The notes under the pieces were generated by a model, which saw only the letters and a program-made list of their open reading frames with translations, was not told the DNA's origin and did not search any database. The position numbers and the translations under genes were made by a program. Source: Sedimenticola sp. (GTDB lineage Bacteria > Pseudomonadota > Gammaproteobacteria > Chromatiales > Chromatiaceae). Taken from it: DNA of 37,829 bases. The stretch's first letter is position 1. Each line of letters starts with the position of its first letter. The stretch spans positions 1 through 37,829 of the forward strand of contig JALXAM010000067.1 of the NCBI GenBank assembly GCA_026992075.1, given 5' to 3'. This document shows positions 8,283 to 20,829 of the stretch, in pieces.

Positions 8283-10444
8283 GATCCTGGCGTGTGGGCG
8301 CATGGGCAGTACTGCTGCTCATGCTGCTGTTGCTGTTCGCACTCCATTTCCTCAGCGGCGCGGTGCTCGGTTCCGAGGCGCTGAGCCGCTGGTTCATTCC
8401 CCTGCTGGTCTTCATCGGCACCGGTTTGCTGGTGCTCTCGACGGTGGTGGTCTGGAACCTGTTCCGGCTGCTGCGAGACTACTGGCGCAATCGGGCCGGG
8501 GCGCGGCTCATGGCGCGGCTGGTAGTGCTCTTCGTGGTGTTGGGCATAACTCCGGCGGGTATCGTCTACTACTACTCGCTGCAGTTCCTCATGCAGGGAA
8601 TCGACAGCTGGTTCGATGTCCAGATCGACCGCGCCATGGAGGATTCGCTGGAGCTCAACCGCGCCACCCTCAATCTCACCAAGCGGCTGCTGCTGCGCTA
8701 CACCGAGCAGATGCTGGAGAGCATCGACGACAGCTCCCGCACCGGCATGGCGCTCACCCTCAGCGACCTGCGCGCGCGCTCCGGCGCGCTGGAGCTGGCG
8801 CTGGCCACCGCCAAGGGCAGAATACTTGCCGCCGCCAACGCCGACCCCGAGGTGCTGGTGCCCACCGCCCCCGATCCGCTGATTCTGCAGCAGGTGGTGA
8901 ACGGCGAGCCCTATGCCGGCTTCATGAACCAGGAGGAGACGGGGGAGCTGCGTATCCAGGTACTGGTGGCCGACCTCTCCCGGGGACTGGTGCTGCAGGC
9001 CATCTTTCCCACCTCGGAGCGGCTGGGAGAACTCAGCCGCAGCGTGCAGGAGGCCTATGTGGCCTATCGCGAGCGGGCCTACCTGCGCGGCTCCATCAAG
9101 TTCAGCTTCCTGCTGGCACTTTCCCTGGTGTTGCTGGTGAGCGTGGTGGCCGCCATCTGGGCCGCCTTCTACACCTCGCGGCGGCTGGTGGCCCCGATCC
9201 GCGCCATCGCCGAGGGGACCCGGGCTATCGCCGAGGGAGAGCTGGATGGCCAGATTCCGGTGCCCCGGTACCGTGACGAGCTGGGCTTCCTGGTGGCCTC
9301 CTTCAACACCATGACCCGGCGCCTGGCCCGGGCGCGGGACCTGGCGGAGAAGAGCAAGCGTCAGCTGGAATTCCAGCGCGCCTACCTGGAAGCGGTGCTG
9401 CACCACCTCTCCAGTGGAGTGATCGCCCTGGACACCGAAGGGCGGGTTCAGACCGCCAACCGCGCCGCCTCCCAGATTCTCGGCGTGGAGGTGCAGCGTT
9501 ACGTGGGCCGGCCGCTGGCGGACCTGGCGCGGGATCACCCCGAGCTGGAGCCTTTCGTCAGGCGTCTGGCCTGTGAGCGTGATGGCAACGAAGGGGAGTG
9601 GCGCGGGGAGCTCCTGCTGGAGCGGCCGGAAGGACGTCAGTACCTGATGTGCGGCCGCACCCGGTTGCGCCAGGCCGGTTCCGGCAGCGCCATCGGCTGC
9701 GTGCTGGTGTTCGACGACGTCACCACCCTGGTGCAGGCGCAGCGGGACGCCGCCTGGAGCGAGGTGGCCCGCCGACTGGCCCATGAGATCAAGAATCCGC
9801 TCACTCCCATCCAGCTCTCCGCCGAGCGCCTGCGGCACAAGTACCTGGCGAAATTGCCGGAGGAGGAGCGCAAGGTATTGGACCGCTCCACCCGGACCAT
9901 CATCGGCCAGGTGGAGGCGATGAAGGATATGGTGAACGCCTTTTCCGACTACGCCCGTCCTTCCCGGCTGGAGCCTCAGTCGGTGCCGTTGGACGACTTC
10001 CTGGGCGAGGTGCTGGCCCTGTGGGGCAATGCGGTGACCTTCGAGCCGGGTGCCGGAGGGTTGCGTATCGAAGCCGATCCGGTACGGCTCAGGCAGGTGG
10101 TGCACAACCTCATCAAGAACGCGCAGGAGGCGGTGGAGGGGCGGCCCGATGCGGAGATCCGGGTGGCCACACGGCCCTGGCGGCCGGAGGGCCAGGATCG
10201 CCTTTTCGTGGAGATCACATTCGAAGATAATGGGCCCGGTCTGCAGGAGGAGCAGGTGGGGCGCCTGTTCGAGCCCTATGTCACCACCAAGGAGCGGGGC
10301 ACGGGACTGGGGCTGGCCATCGTGAAGAAGATCGTGGAAGAGCATGGCGGCTACATCCGGGCCGGCAACCGGCCCGGGGGCGGCGCGCGCATCACCGTCC
10401 GCCTGCCAGTGGCCCGGGACGGAGAGCGGGAGGGCAGCAGATGA
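8264..10444 (+). CDS. NtrY-like membrane sensor histidine kinase
   Basis: Protein of 726 residues. Four likely membrane segments are seen (about 11-35, 42-66, 82-106 and 284-307), with a periplasmic sensor region of about 175 residues between the third and fourth. A HAMP domain follows (about 308-361), then a PAS domain (about 375-480, VIALDTEGRVQTANRAA), a HisKA domain with phospho-acceptor His507 in RRLAHEIKNPLTP, and an HATPase with EDNGPGL and RGTGLGLAIV. The HEIKNPLTP H-box and the layout are those of NtrY. Its stop overlaps the start of the response regulator gene (ATGA type), so the two form a pair. The ligand is unknown; nearby amt and trkA suggest ammonium or potassium physiology, but that is inference. 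Confidence 0.9.
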   Translation: MASGALRSWRVGAWAVLLLMLLLLFALHFLSGAVLGSEALSRWFIPLLVFIGTGLLVLSTVVVWNLFRLLRDYWRNRAGARLMARLVVLFVVLGITPAGIVYYYSLQFLMQGIDSWFDVQIDRAMEDSLELNRATLNLTKRLLLRYTEQMLESIDDSSRTGMALTLSDLRARSGALELALATAKGRILAAANADPEVLVPTAPDPLILQQVVNGEPYAGFMNQEETGELRIQVLVADLSRGLVLQAIFPTSERLGELSRSVQEAYVAYRERAYLRGSIKFSFLLALSLVLLVSVVAAIWAAFYTSRRLVAPIRAIAEGTRAIAEGELDGQIPVPRYRDELGFLVASFNTMTRRLARARDLAEKSKRQLEFQRAYLEAVLHHLSSGVIALDTEGRVQTANRAASQILGVEVQRYVGRPLADLARDHPELEPFVRRLACERDGNEGEWRGELLLERPEGRQYLMCGRTRLRQAGSGSAIGCVLVFDDVTTLVQAQRDAAWSEVARRLAHEIKNPLTPIQLSAERLRHKYLAKLPEEERKVLDRSTRTIIGQVEAMKDMVNAFSDYARPSRLEPQSVPLDDFLGEVLALWGNAVTFEPGAGGLRIEADPVRLRQVVHNLIKNAQEAVEGRPDAEIRVATRPWRPEGQDRLFVEITFEDNGPGLQEEQVGRLFEPYVTTKERGTGLGLAIVKKIVEEHGGYIRAGNRPGGGARITVRLPVARDGEREGSR

Positions 10445-11808
10445 GTTCACCTTACATCCTGGTGGTGGATGACGAGCCGGACATCCGTGAGCTGGTGCGG
10501 GACATCCTCGAGGACGAGGGGTACAGCGTGACCACCGCGGAGAACGGCGAAGCGGCCCGGGCCGCCCTGCGCGAACGGCGTCCCGACCTGATCCTGCTGG
10601 ACATCTGGATGCCCGACATCGACGGCATCAGCCTGCTCAAGGAGTGGTCGGAGGGAGACGGCCTGCCCTGCCCGGTGATCATCATGTCCGGCCATGGCAC
10701 GGTGGAGACCGCAGTGGAGGCCACCCGCCTGGGCGCCTACGACTTTCTCGAGAAACCCCTGTCGCTGGCCAAGCTGCTGCTCACCGTGGAGCGCGCCCTG
10801 GAGGCGGAACGCCTGGCGCAGGAGAACGTGGGGCTGCGCCGCCATGCCCAGCCGGTGGTGGAGCCGGTGGGACACAGCCAGGTGATGCAGCGGCTGCGGG
10901 AGCAGGTGAAGCGCATCGCCCAGCACGACACCTGGGTGCTCATCTCCGGGGAGCCCGGCAGTGGTCGGGAGACCTTCGCCCGTTACCTGCATGCCCACAG
11001 CAGCCGCCGGGAGCGCCCCTTCGTGGATGTGAGCGTGGGGGCCACACCCGAGGGCAACTTCGCGCTGGAGTTCTTCGGCAGCGAGCGGGACGGCAAGATC
11101 CACTACGGCCGGCTGGAGCAGGCCAATGGGGGCACTCTGTTCCTGGACGAGGTGGCCGACATGGATCTGGCCGCCCAGGCGCAGCTGGCCGGCGCCTTCG
11201 AGACCGGTGAGTTCCTGCGTGTCGGGGGCACCGAGCCGGTGAAGATCGACATCCGGGTGGTGGCGGCCACTCAGAAGGATCTGCGCGCCGAGGTGGATGC
11301 CGGCCGTTTTCGCGAGGACCTCTTCTATCACCTCAACGTGGTGCCGCTGGAGGTGCCGCCACTGCGCGAGCACCGCGAGGACGTGCCCGAGCTGCTCAAC
11401 TTCTATGTCGACTATTTCGTCACCCACGAGAAGATGCCCTGGCGCCATTTCAGCGTGGCGGCGCAGAATTTTCTGCGCAACTACGACTGGCCGGGCAACA
11501 TCCTGGAGCTGCGCAACCTGGTGCAGCGGTTGCTCATCCTCGGCGCCGGGGAGGAGATCTCTCTGGAGGACGTGCAGGCGGTGATGGGCAGCATGCGCCG
11601 CTCCGGCGTGCAGAGCGGGGTGCATGGCATCTCCTTCGACCAGCCCCTGCGCAAGGCGCGGGAGGATTTCGAGCGTGCCTACCTGGAGTACCAGCTGGAC
11701 AAGTACGGCGGCAACGTCAGCCGCATGGCGCGCGAGGTGGGCATGGAGCGCACCCACCTGTATCGCAAGCTGCGCGGGGTGGGTATCGAGATCAAGGACC
11801 GGAGATGA
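10441..11808 (+). CDS. NtrX-like response regulator with degenerate sigma-54 activator domain
   Basis: Protein of 455 residues. Receiver domain at 1-120 with phospho-acceptor Asp54 ([11 protein letters not shown]). AAA+ domain at about 143-375 and a Fis-type helix-turn-helix at the C-terminus ([16 protein letters not shown] ... THLYRKLR). The Walker A reads GEPGSGRE, with Arg176 where the invariant Lys should be. The region that should hold GAFTGA reads [19 protein letters not shown], so GAFTGA is absent. Walker B (GGTLFLDEV) and the [11 protein letters not shown] region remain. In sigma-54 activators GAFTGA contacts sigma-54 and the Lys binds ATP, so this protein probably does not drive sigma-54 open-complex formation. 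It may act by binding DNA with sigma-70 polymerase or as a repressor. The gene overlaps both neighbours by 4 bases. Confidence 0.88.
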   Translation: MSSPYILVVDDEPDIRELVRDILEDEGYSVTTAENGEAARAALRERRPDLILLDIWMPDIDGISLLKEWSEGDGLPCPVIIMSGHGTVETAVEATRLGAYDFLEKPLSLAKLLLTVERALEAERLAQENVGLRRHAQPVVEPVGHSQVMQRLREQVKRIAQHDTWVLISGEPGSGRETFARYLHAHSSRRERPFVDVSVGATPEGNFALEFFGSERDGKIHYGRLEQANGGTLFLDEVADMDLAAQAQLAGAFETGEFLRVGGTEPVKIDIRVVAATQKDLRAEVDAGRFREDLFYHLNVVPLEVPPLREHREDVPELLNFYVDYFVTHEKMPWRHFSVAAQNFLRNYDWPGNILELRNLVQRLLILGAGEEISLEDVQAVMGSMRRSGVQSGVHGISFDQPLRKAREDFERAYLEYQLDKYGGNVSRMAREVGMERTHLYRKLRGVGIEIKDRR

Positions 11809-13178
11809 AGATCATCATCCTGGGCGCCGGCCAGGTGGGCACCTCGGTGGCGGGCAACCTGGCCAGCGAGGCCAACGACATCACCGTGGTGGACCGGGAT
11901 GCCGAGCTGCTGCAGAGTCTGCAGGACAAATACGATCTGCGCGCGGTGAAGGGCTATGCCGCCCATCCCGACGTGCTGGCCCAGGCCGGCTGCGACGATG
12001 CCGACATGCTCATCGCGGTCACCAACAACGACGAGACCAACATGGTGGCCTGCCAGGTGGCCTGGACCCTGTTCCACACCCCGCGCAAGATCGCCCGGGT
12101 GCGGGCTCCCGAGTACCACCGCCACCCGGCGTTGTTCAACCAGGGCGGGCTGCCCATCGACGTGCTCATCAGCCCGGAACAGCTGGTCACCGAGTACATC
12201 GAGCGGCTCATCCAGTACCCGGGGGCGCTGCAGGTGCTCGATTTCGCCGGCGGCCTGGTGCGGCTGGTGGGGTTGCGCGCCTATGCCGGCGGTCCCCTGG
12301 TGGGCAACCAGTTGCGGGAGCTCAACCAGCACCTGCACGGGGGCGAGGCGCGGGTGGCCGCCATCTACCGGGAAGGACAGGCGATCCACCCTGCGGGGGA
12401 CACCGTGATCCAGTCGGGGGACGAGGTCTTCTTCATCGCCGCGGCGGACAACATTCCAGAAGTGATGGCCGAGCTGGGGCGCACCGACAAGCCCTACAAG
12501 CGGATCATCTTCGCCGGTGGCGGCAACATCGGTCGTCGGCTGGCGCTGCGGCTGGAGAAGGACTACCACGTCAAGATCTTCGAGCGGGACCCGGAGCGGG
12601 CGGCGGCGGTCTCGGAGGAGTTGCGCCGCACCATCGTGCTGGCGGCGGATGCTGCCGACGAGGACCTGCTGCAGGAGGAGGGGATCGAGGAGACCGATGT
12701 CTTCTGTGCCGTCACCAACGACGACGAGGCCAACATCCTCTCCGCCATGCTGGCCAAGCGGCTCGGGGCGCGCACCGTGATGGCACTGATCAACCGCACC
12801 TCCTATGTGGAGCTGGTGGAGGCGGGTCCCATCGACGTGGCCATCTCCCCGCAGCAGGCCACCATCGGTACCCTGCTCACCCATGTGCGGCGGGGCGACG
12901 TGGTGATGGTCCACTCCCTGCGGCGGGGGGCTGCCGAGGCCATCGAGGCCATTGCCCATGGCGACCGCCACTCCTCCAAGGTGGTGGGGCGCCGGGTGGA
13001 GGAGTTGAAACTGCCCAGGGGAGCCAGCATCGCCGCCATCGTGCGCGGTGAACAGGTGATCATCGCCCACCACGACACCGTCATCGAGTCGGAGGATCAC
13101 GTGATCCTCTTCCTGGTGGACAAGCGCCGCATCGGCGAGGTGGAGAAACTGTTCCAGGTCGGCGTCACTTTCCTTTGA
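11805..13178 (+). CDS. trkA: Trk system potassium uptake protein TrkA
   Basis: Cytoplasmic NAD-binding regulatory subunit of the Trk K+ channel, 457 residues. It has two RCK units in tandem, each a Rossmann fold followed by a TrkA-C domain. The first Rossmann motif is GAGQVG at residues 7-12 and the second is GGGNIGRR at about 237. TrkH, the membrane partner, is not in this window. The start overlaps the NtrX-like stop (ATGA, 11805-11808). It is the last gene of the run that begins at def; a strong intrinsic terminator follows at 13295. Confidence 0.96.
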   Translation: MKIIILGAGQVGTSVAGNLASEANDITVVDRDAELLQSLQDKYDLRAVKGYAAHPDVLAQAGCDDADMLIAVTNNDETNMVACQVAWTLFHTPRKIARVRAPEYHRHPALFNQGGLPIDVLISPEQLVTEYIERLIQYPGALQVLDFAGGLVRLVGLRAYAGGPLVGNQLRELNQHLHGGEARVAAIYREGQAIHPAGDTVIQSGDEVFFIAAADNIPEVMAELGRTDKPYKRIIFAGGGNIGRRLALRLEKDYHVKIFERDPERAAAVSEELRRTIVLAADAADEDLLQEEGIEETDVFCAVTNDDEANILSAMLAKRLGARTVMALINRTSYVELVEAGPIDVAISPQQATIGTLLTHVRRGDVVMVHSLRRGAAEAIEAIAHGDRHSSKVVGRRVEELKLPRGASIAAIVRGEQVIIAHHDTVIESEDHVILFLVDKRRIGEVEKLFQVGVTFL

Positions 13179-13294
13179 ATGAAAGCCTGCCGCTCCGGTT
13201 GAACTTTTCTTCCGGGGTGGGGTCACACTGGTTGCGAGATCAACGGCCTCGCTGGTTTTCCGACCATTACGTTTACTCCCTTTGGTAATAGCTC

Positions 13295-13326
13295 GGCCGG
13301 CACACCCTGTGTGCCGGCCTTTTTTT
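13295..13326 (+). terminator. intrinsic terminator after trkA
   Basis: GGCCGGCACA (13295-13304) and TGTGCCGGCC (13310-13319) form a perfect 10-bp stem with a 5-base loop, followed by seven T. This ends the def-to-trkA operon. It lies only 42 bases before the amt start codon, which limits where the amt promoter can be. Confidence 0.92.
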
Positions 13327-13329
13327 CGG

Positions 13330-13335
13330 TATCAT
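13330..13335 (+). promoter_or_regulatory. possible -10 box for the ammonium transporter gene
   Basis: TATCAT lies right after the trkA terminator and 33 bases before the amt ATG. It matches the sigma-70 -10 at five of six bases, but the -35 position (CTGTGT) falls in the terminator stem and is poor. If real, the promoter is weak or needs an activator. The alternative is a promoter upstream with the hairpin acting as an attenuator. Confidence 0.25.
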
Positions 13336-13368
13336 GGGCGCGGTTTTTTTCTGACCGGTGATATCGAC

Positions 13369-14676
13369 ATGAAAAACAGACACTTGCCCTTATCGATGTT
13401 GTTCCCCCTGGCCTTTGTGACAACGCCCGCCCTGGCGGGTGCGCAGGGGCCGAGTTCCGGCGACACGGCCTGGATCCTCACCGCCACCGCGCTGGTGCTG
13501 TTCATGACCCTGCCGGGTCTGGCGCTCTTCTACGGCGGCTTGGTGCGCAGCAAGAACGTGCTCTCGGTGATCATGCAGTGCTTCACCATCGCCGGCGTGG
13601 CCTCCATTCTCTGGCTGGTGGCGGGCTACAGCCTGGCCTTTGGCGAAGGCAACGCCTGGATCGGGGATCTGAGCAAAGCGATGCTGGCCGGAGTGGGTCG
13701 TGACACTTTGTCAGGGGGCATCCCCGAGTCGCTGTTCATGCTGTTCCAGATGACCTTCGCCATCATCACCCCGGCGCTGGTGGTGGGCGGCTATGCCGAA
13801 CGCATGCGTTTTTCCGCCATGCTGTTGTTCAGCGCCCTCTGGCTGATGCTGGTCTATGTGCCGGTGGCTCACTGGGTCTGGGGGGGCGGCTGGCTGAGCC
13901 GGATGGGCCTCTACGATTTCGCCGGCGGCGTGGTGGTGCACATCACCGCCGGTGTGGCCGCGCTGGTGGCGGCGTTGGTGATGGGGCCCCGGCGCGGTTT
14001 CCCCACCACCCCCATGGTGCCTCACAACATGACCATGACCACCGCCGGTGCCGGCATGCTCTGGGTGGGGTGGTTCGGTTTCAACGGCGGCAGCGCCCTG
14101 GCCGCCGACGGCAATGCCGCCATGGCCATGCTCGCCACCCATATCGCCGCCGCCACCGGTGCCATGACCTGGATGGTGATCGAGTGGTTCCGTTTCGGCA
14201 AGCCCAGCGCACTGGGTGTGGTCACCGGCATGGTGGCGGGTCTGGGAACCATCACTCCCGCCTCCGGTTACGTGGGGCCGGGCGGTGCCCTGGTCATTGG
14301 CCTGCTGGCCGGTGCCATTTGCTTCAGCGCCACCATGTACCTCAAACGGGTATTGAAGATCGACGACTCCCTGGATGTCTTCCCGGTGCACGGCGTGGGA
14401 GGCATGCTGGGCACCCTGATGGCGGGGGTCTTCTCCGCCACCAGCCTGGGGGTGTTCAGCGGCTATGGCTTTGCCGATGGCATCACCAGCATGGCGGGCC
14501 AGCTCCAGGTGCAGTTCATCGGCGTGGTGGCGGCAGTCGGCTTCACCCTGGTGATGACCTGGCTGATCCTCAAGGTGGTGGCGCTGGTCACCGGCGGCCT
14601 GCGGGTGGACGACGAGCAGGAGCAGGAGGGGCTGGACATCAGCCTCCACGAAGAGCGGGGTTACGACAACCTTTGA
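13369..14676 (+). CDS. amtB: ammonium transporter (Amt/MEP/Rh family)
   Basis: Protein of 435 residues with a signal peptide (MKNRHLPLSMLFPLAFVTTPALA) and about 11 membrane helices. The two pore histidines are in VVVHITAGVAAL and VFPVHGVGGMLG. FYGGLVRSKNVLS and TPMVPHNM are further family signatures. The ATG at 13369 is chosen because it gives the signal peptide and has GGTGA upstream; an upstream GTG in frame runs through the terminator. No glnK gene accompanies it, although amtB is often paired with glnK. It converges on hppA across a shared terminator. NtrY/NtrX-like genes lie upstream but are separated by trkA. Confidence 0.95.
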   Translation: MKNRHLPLSMLFPLAFVTTPALAGAQGPSSGDTAWILTATALVLFMTLPGLALFYGGLVRSKNVLSVIMQCFTIAGVASILWLVAGYSLAFGEGNAWIGDLSKAMLAGVGRDTLSGGIPESLFMLFQMTFAIITPALVVGGYAERMRFSAMLLFSALWLMLVYVPVAHWVWGGGWLSRMGLYDFAGGVVVHITAGVAALVAALVMGPRRGFPTTPMVPHNMTMTTAGAGMLWVGWFGFNGGSALAADGNAAMAMLATHIAAATGAMTWMVIEWFRFGKPSALGVVTGMVAGLGTITPASGYVGPGGALVIGLLAGAICFSATMYLKRVLKIDDSLDVFPVHGVGGMLGTLMAGVFSATSLGVFSGYGFADGITSMAGQLQVQFIGVVAAVGFTLVMTWLILKVVALVTGGLRVDDEQEQEGLDISLHEERGYDNL

Positions 14677-14695
14677 TCCGACTCCTGTTCCCCGA

Positions 14696-14734
14696 CCACG
14701 AAAAAGCCCCGCGCCAGGCGGGGCTTTTTCGTGG
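14696..14734. terminator. bidirectional terminator between amtB and hppA
   Basis: A perfect 17-bp stem (arms 14696-14712 and 14718-14734, loop GCCAG) with a GC core and an A5/T5 tract in the outer part. It has the symmetric form needed to end both convergent genes. Confidence 0.93.
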
Positions 14735-14748
14735 GTCCCTCGTACCGA

Positions 14749-16785
<2,037 letters not shown>

Positions 16786-17054
16786 AGCTGTCCTCTTGTC
16801 TCTTGTGGTTGATGGGTGGAAGGTGGGTTCTCCCGGCAGCAGCCTGCGAAAACGCAATGCGGGAGCGTGCCAAGGATGCTAATGAAAAGGCAGCCCCCAA
16901 GGAAATCAAAAGCATTGGGGGCAGAAATAAGGGAGGTCTATCTGAAACAGGCCGTCAGAAAAGCGGAATGATCCAGGTCAAAATGGTCCTGGAGACAAAT
17001 TAGCGTATTATCAAATACTTGTATGGATCGAGGGCGATCGGATCGGTTTCCGGC

Positions 17055-18143
<1,089 letters not shown>

Positions 18144-18147
<4 letters not shown>

Positions 18148-19454
18148 GATGGGTGGGGAGCTAGTTTAACCACCCGTTCTGCCGGAAACAAACAGCTGAA
18201 ACGGCTGCCCTGGTCCGGTTCGCTCTCGATCTCTATCCTGGCCTGGTGGCGCTTGAGCACGTGGCGTACGATGGAGAGCCCCAGGCCGGTGCCGCCCCGT
18301 TCCCGGGAGCGGCTCTTGTCCACCCGGTAGAAGCGTTCGGTGAGGCGCTCCAGGTGTTCCGGGGCGATCCCGGGCCCCTGGTCCTCCACCCGCAACCGGG
18401 CGCCCCCGCCGGGGAGTCCTTCCCAGGCCAGGGTCACGGGGGTTCCCGCCGGGGTGTGGATGATGGCGTTGAACAGCAGGTTGCCGAAGGCGCTGGCCAG
18501 CTCGCTTTCGCTGCCCAGCAGCCCCAGGTCCGGATCCAGCCGTAGCGTCAATGGGTGCGGGCCGTGGGTCTCGCACAGCTTTTCGGCATCCTCCGCCAGC
18601 CCCTGCAGCAGCCGGGCCACCGTCACCGGCTCCTGTTCCGGAGGCGACTGCTCCAGTTCCAGGCGCGAGAGCAGCAGCAGATCCTCCACCAGCCGCTCCA
18701 TGCGCTGGGCCTGGCGCAGCGAGGCGCGGATCGCCTCCGCGGTGTGGTCCGGCAGCCGGTCGTCGGCCAGCATCTCCAGGTAGCCCTTCACCACGGTCAA
18801 TGGCGTGCGCAGTTCGTGGGAGACGTTGGCGATGAAATCCCGGCGCATCGCCTGCACCCGCTGCAGCTCGGTGATGTCATGGGCGGTGAGCAGGAACTGC
18901 CCGTCGCCGAAGGGGAGCAGGCGCAGCTCCAGTTCCCGCAGGGGCGGCCCCTCCATGGTCACCTGCAGCGGTGCCTCGGGAGGGCCGTCCGCCAGCCAGC
19001 GCCGCACCCCCTTGCCCGCCAGCAGGCGGGTGAGGCGGGGATTGCGGCCCCGCTGGCCGGGTGCCAGTCCCAGCAGCCGGCGCGCGGCGGAATTGAACCA
19101 GAGGATCTGGTATTCGCCATCCAGGATGACGGCGGCGTCGGGCAGGGTTTCCAGGGTTTCATGGAAACGGTGCAGCAGCCGCCCCAGCCGCTTCTTGCGC
19201 TGCCGGGCACGCTGCCGGATGCGGGCGATGCGGTCGGCCGCCTCTCTCCAGACCCCGCGCAGTCGCTGCCGGTTGCGTTTCACCCCCAGCAGCCACTCCT
19301 CGAACAGCCAGAGCTGGCGCAGCTGCCACAGCAGATAGCCGCCCAGCCCCACCAGCAGCGCCAGCGCCCAGGCGCCGCTGATCCAGCCCAGCAGGATCGT
19401 TCCGGCGGCCACCAGGGCGAGGCGGATCAGCTCCTGGCGAAAGTGCTCATGCAT
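18144..19454 (-). CDS. phoR: phosphate regulon sensor histidine kinase PhoR
   Basis: Protein of 436 residues. Two hydrophobic N-terminal segments (about 10-48) sit without a large periplasmic domain, followed by a basic linker (60-95), a PAS domain (about 96-200), a HisKA domain with His213 in FIANVSHELRTPLT and an HATPase with EDQGPGI and GGTGLGLSIV. This compact layout, with no extracytoplasmic sensor, is that of PhoR, which reads phosphate status through PhoU and the Pst transporter. The start overlaps the end of phoB by 8 bases. The TAG stop is contributed by a REP-C element. Confidence 0.95.
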
Positions 19455-20130
19455 GGTCCAGGCGGTAGCCGGCTCCCCGCAGGGTCTGTATCAACCCCTG
19501 GGCTCCGTGGGGCTCCAGTGCCTTGCGCAGGCGGCGGATGGCCACGTCCACGGTGCGCTCCTCGCGCGCCTCGTCAGGGGGCCAGGCGTAGTCCAGCAGC
19601 TGGGCCCGGGTGTAGACCCGGCCAGGGTGGGCGATGAGAAAGTGCAGCAACCGGTACTCGGTGGGGCCCAGCTGGAGCGGGTGGCCCCGGCACCAGGCGC
19701 GCCGGGTGGCCGGGTCCAGTTCCAGGCTGTCGAAGCGCAGCCGGCCCTGCTCGTCGGCGCCGGTGGCGCGGCGCAGCACCGCCCGGATGCGGGCCACCAG
19801 CTCGGCGGGGGAGAAGGGTTTGGTGAGGTAGTCGTCGGCCCCCGCCTCCAGACCGCGGACCTTCTGCTCCTCCTCGGCCAGGGCGGTGAGCATGATCACC
19901 GGCAGGTCCCGCAGCTCCGGGTTGCGCCGCAGCCGGCGCAGCAGCTCGATGCCGCTGCCGCCGGGCAGCATCCAGTCCAGCAGGATCAGGTCGGGCCGCC
20001 GGCTGGCCAGCAGCCGTTCCGCTTCGGCATTGTCGCCCGCCTCCAGCATGGTCATGCCCGCCCGCGACAGGGCGAAGCGGACCAGGTCGCGGATGGGCGC
20101 TTCGTCCTCGACGAAGAGGATGGTGGTCAT
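19447..20130 (-). CDS. phoB: phosphate regulon response regulator PhoB
   Basis: OmpR-class regulator of 227 residues. Receiver at 1-120 with phospho-acceptor Asp52 (LLDWMLPGGSG) and Lys in DDYLTKPFS. The DNA-binding winged helix (about 130-225) ends TLRGAGYRLDHA. The ATG at 20130 overlaps the phoU stop (ATGA), which suggests translational coupling. A longer in-frame extension upstream runs back through phoU and has no family similarity. PhoB would bind the Pho-box-like sites at 24601 and 25721, giving autoregulation if phoB is cotranscribed from pstC. Confidence 0.96.
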   Translation of the reverse strand: MTTILFVEDEAPIRDLVRFALSRAGMTMLEAGDNAEAERLLASRRPDLILLDWMLPGGSGIELLRRLRRNPELRDLPVIMLTALAEEEQKVRGLEAGADDYLTKPFSPAELVARIRAVLRRATGADEQGRLRFDSLELDPATRRAWCRGHPLQLGPTEYRLLHFLIAHPGRVYTRAQLLDYAWPPDEAREERTVDVAIRRLRKALEPHGAQGLIQTLRGAGYRLDHA

Positions 20131-20819
20131 CGGTGACGGATGTCCTCGCCGGTGATCAGGTAGACGACATGCTCGGCGATGTTCCGCACATGGCGCACAC
20201 TGCGCTCCAGCGCGCGCAACACCAACACGAAGTTGGCCGCCTGGGCCACCGGCTGGCGGCTCTCGAAGGTGCATTCCATCAGATCCGCCAGCCGCCTGTC
20301 CAGCTCCGCCCGGGGCGACCCCTCGTCCCGGGCCAGGCTCAGCGCCTCGCGATAGTCGTAGTGTTCGAAGGCCTCCAGGGCCGACTCGAACAGGGGCATG
20401 AGCCGGGCCAGCAGCGCCCGCACCTCGGCGTGGGCCGGTGTACCCCCGCAGCCGGCCACGGCCTGCCGCTCCTGGAACAGGGCGGAGGCCATCTGGGCGG
20501 TCTCGTCCCCCAGCCGCTCCAGCTCGGTGACGATGCGCGAAGCGGCCACGATGTAGCGCAGGTCGCCGCCCACCGGGGAGCGGCGCGCCAGCAGGCGGAT
20601 GATGAATTTGTCCACCTTCACCTCCTGCAGGTCGATGGGGCGGTCCCCCTCGATCACCTGGCGCGCCTGCTCGTCGTCCTCCTGCCCCAGGGCCTCCTGC
20701 AGCCTTTCCATCTGCTCCAGCACCATGGCGCCCATCTTGAGCACCCGTTTCTGCAGCTTGCGCATGTCCTTGTCGAAGCGCTTGAGAATGTGCCTGCCGG
20801 CTCGTTGCAACTGGGTCAT
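20127..20819 (-). CDS. phoU: phosphate signalling protein PhoU
   Basis: Protein of 230 residues with two repeated three-helix bundles. PhoU links the Pst transporter to PhoR and holds it in the off state when phosphate is plentiful. The first metal-binding motif is normal (ELERLGDETAQMA). The second, normally like ERIGD, reads ALERSVRHVRNIAEH, so Gly-Asp is replaced by Val-Arg. The ending YLITGEDIRHR is typical. It lies 10 bases after pstB and overlaps the phoB start by 4 bases. Confidence 0.95.
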   Translation of the reverse strand: MTQLQRAGRHILKRFDKDMRKLQKRVLKMGAMVLEQMERLQEALGQEDDEQARQVIEGDRPIDLQEVKVDKFIIRLLARRSPVGGDLRYIVAASRIVTELERLGDETAQMASALFQERQAVAGCGGTPAHAEVRALLARLMPLFESALEAFEHYDYREALSLARDEGSPRAELDRRLADLMECTFESRQPVAQAANFVLVLRALERSVRHVRNIAEHVVYLITGEDIRHR

Positions 20820-20829
20820 GGGGCGTTCC

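Noticed and set aside
13221-13240. Sigma-54 promoter before amtB
   Set aside because: TTGC is present, but the -24 element reads GT instead of GG at the required 10-base spacing, and the site lies upstream of a strong terminator.
16803-17003. 66-codon frame between hppA and hemB
   Set aside because: No ribosome-binding site, no recognisable similarity and an ordinary intergenic composition.
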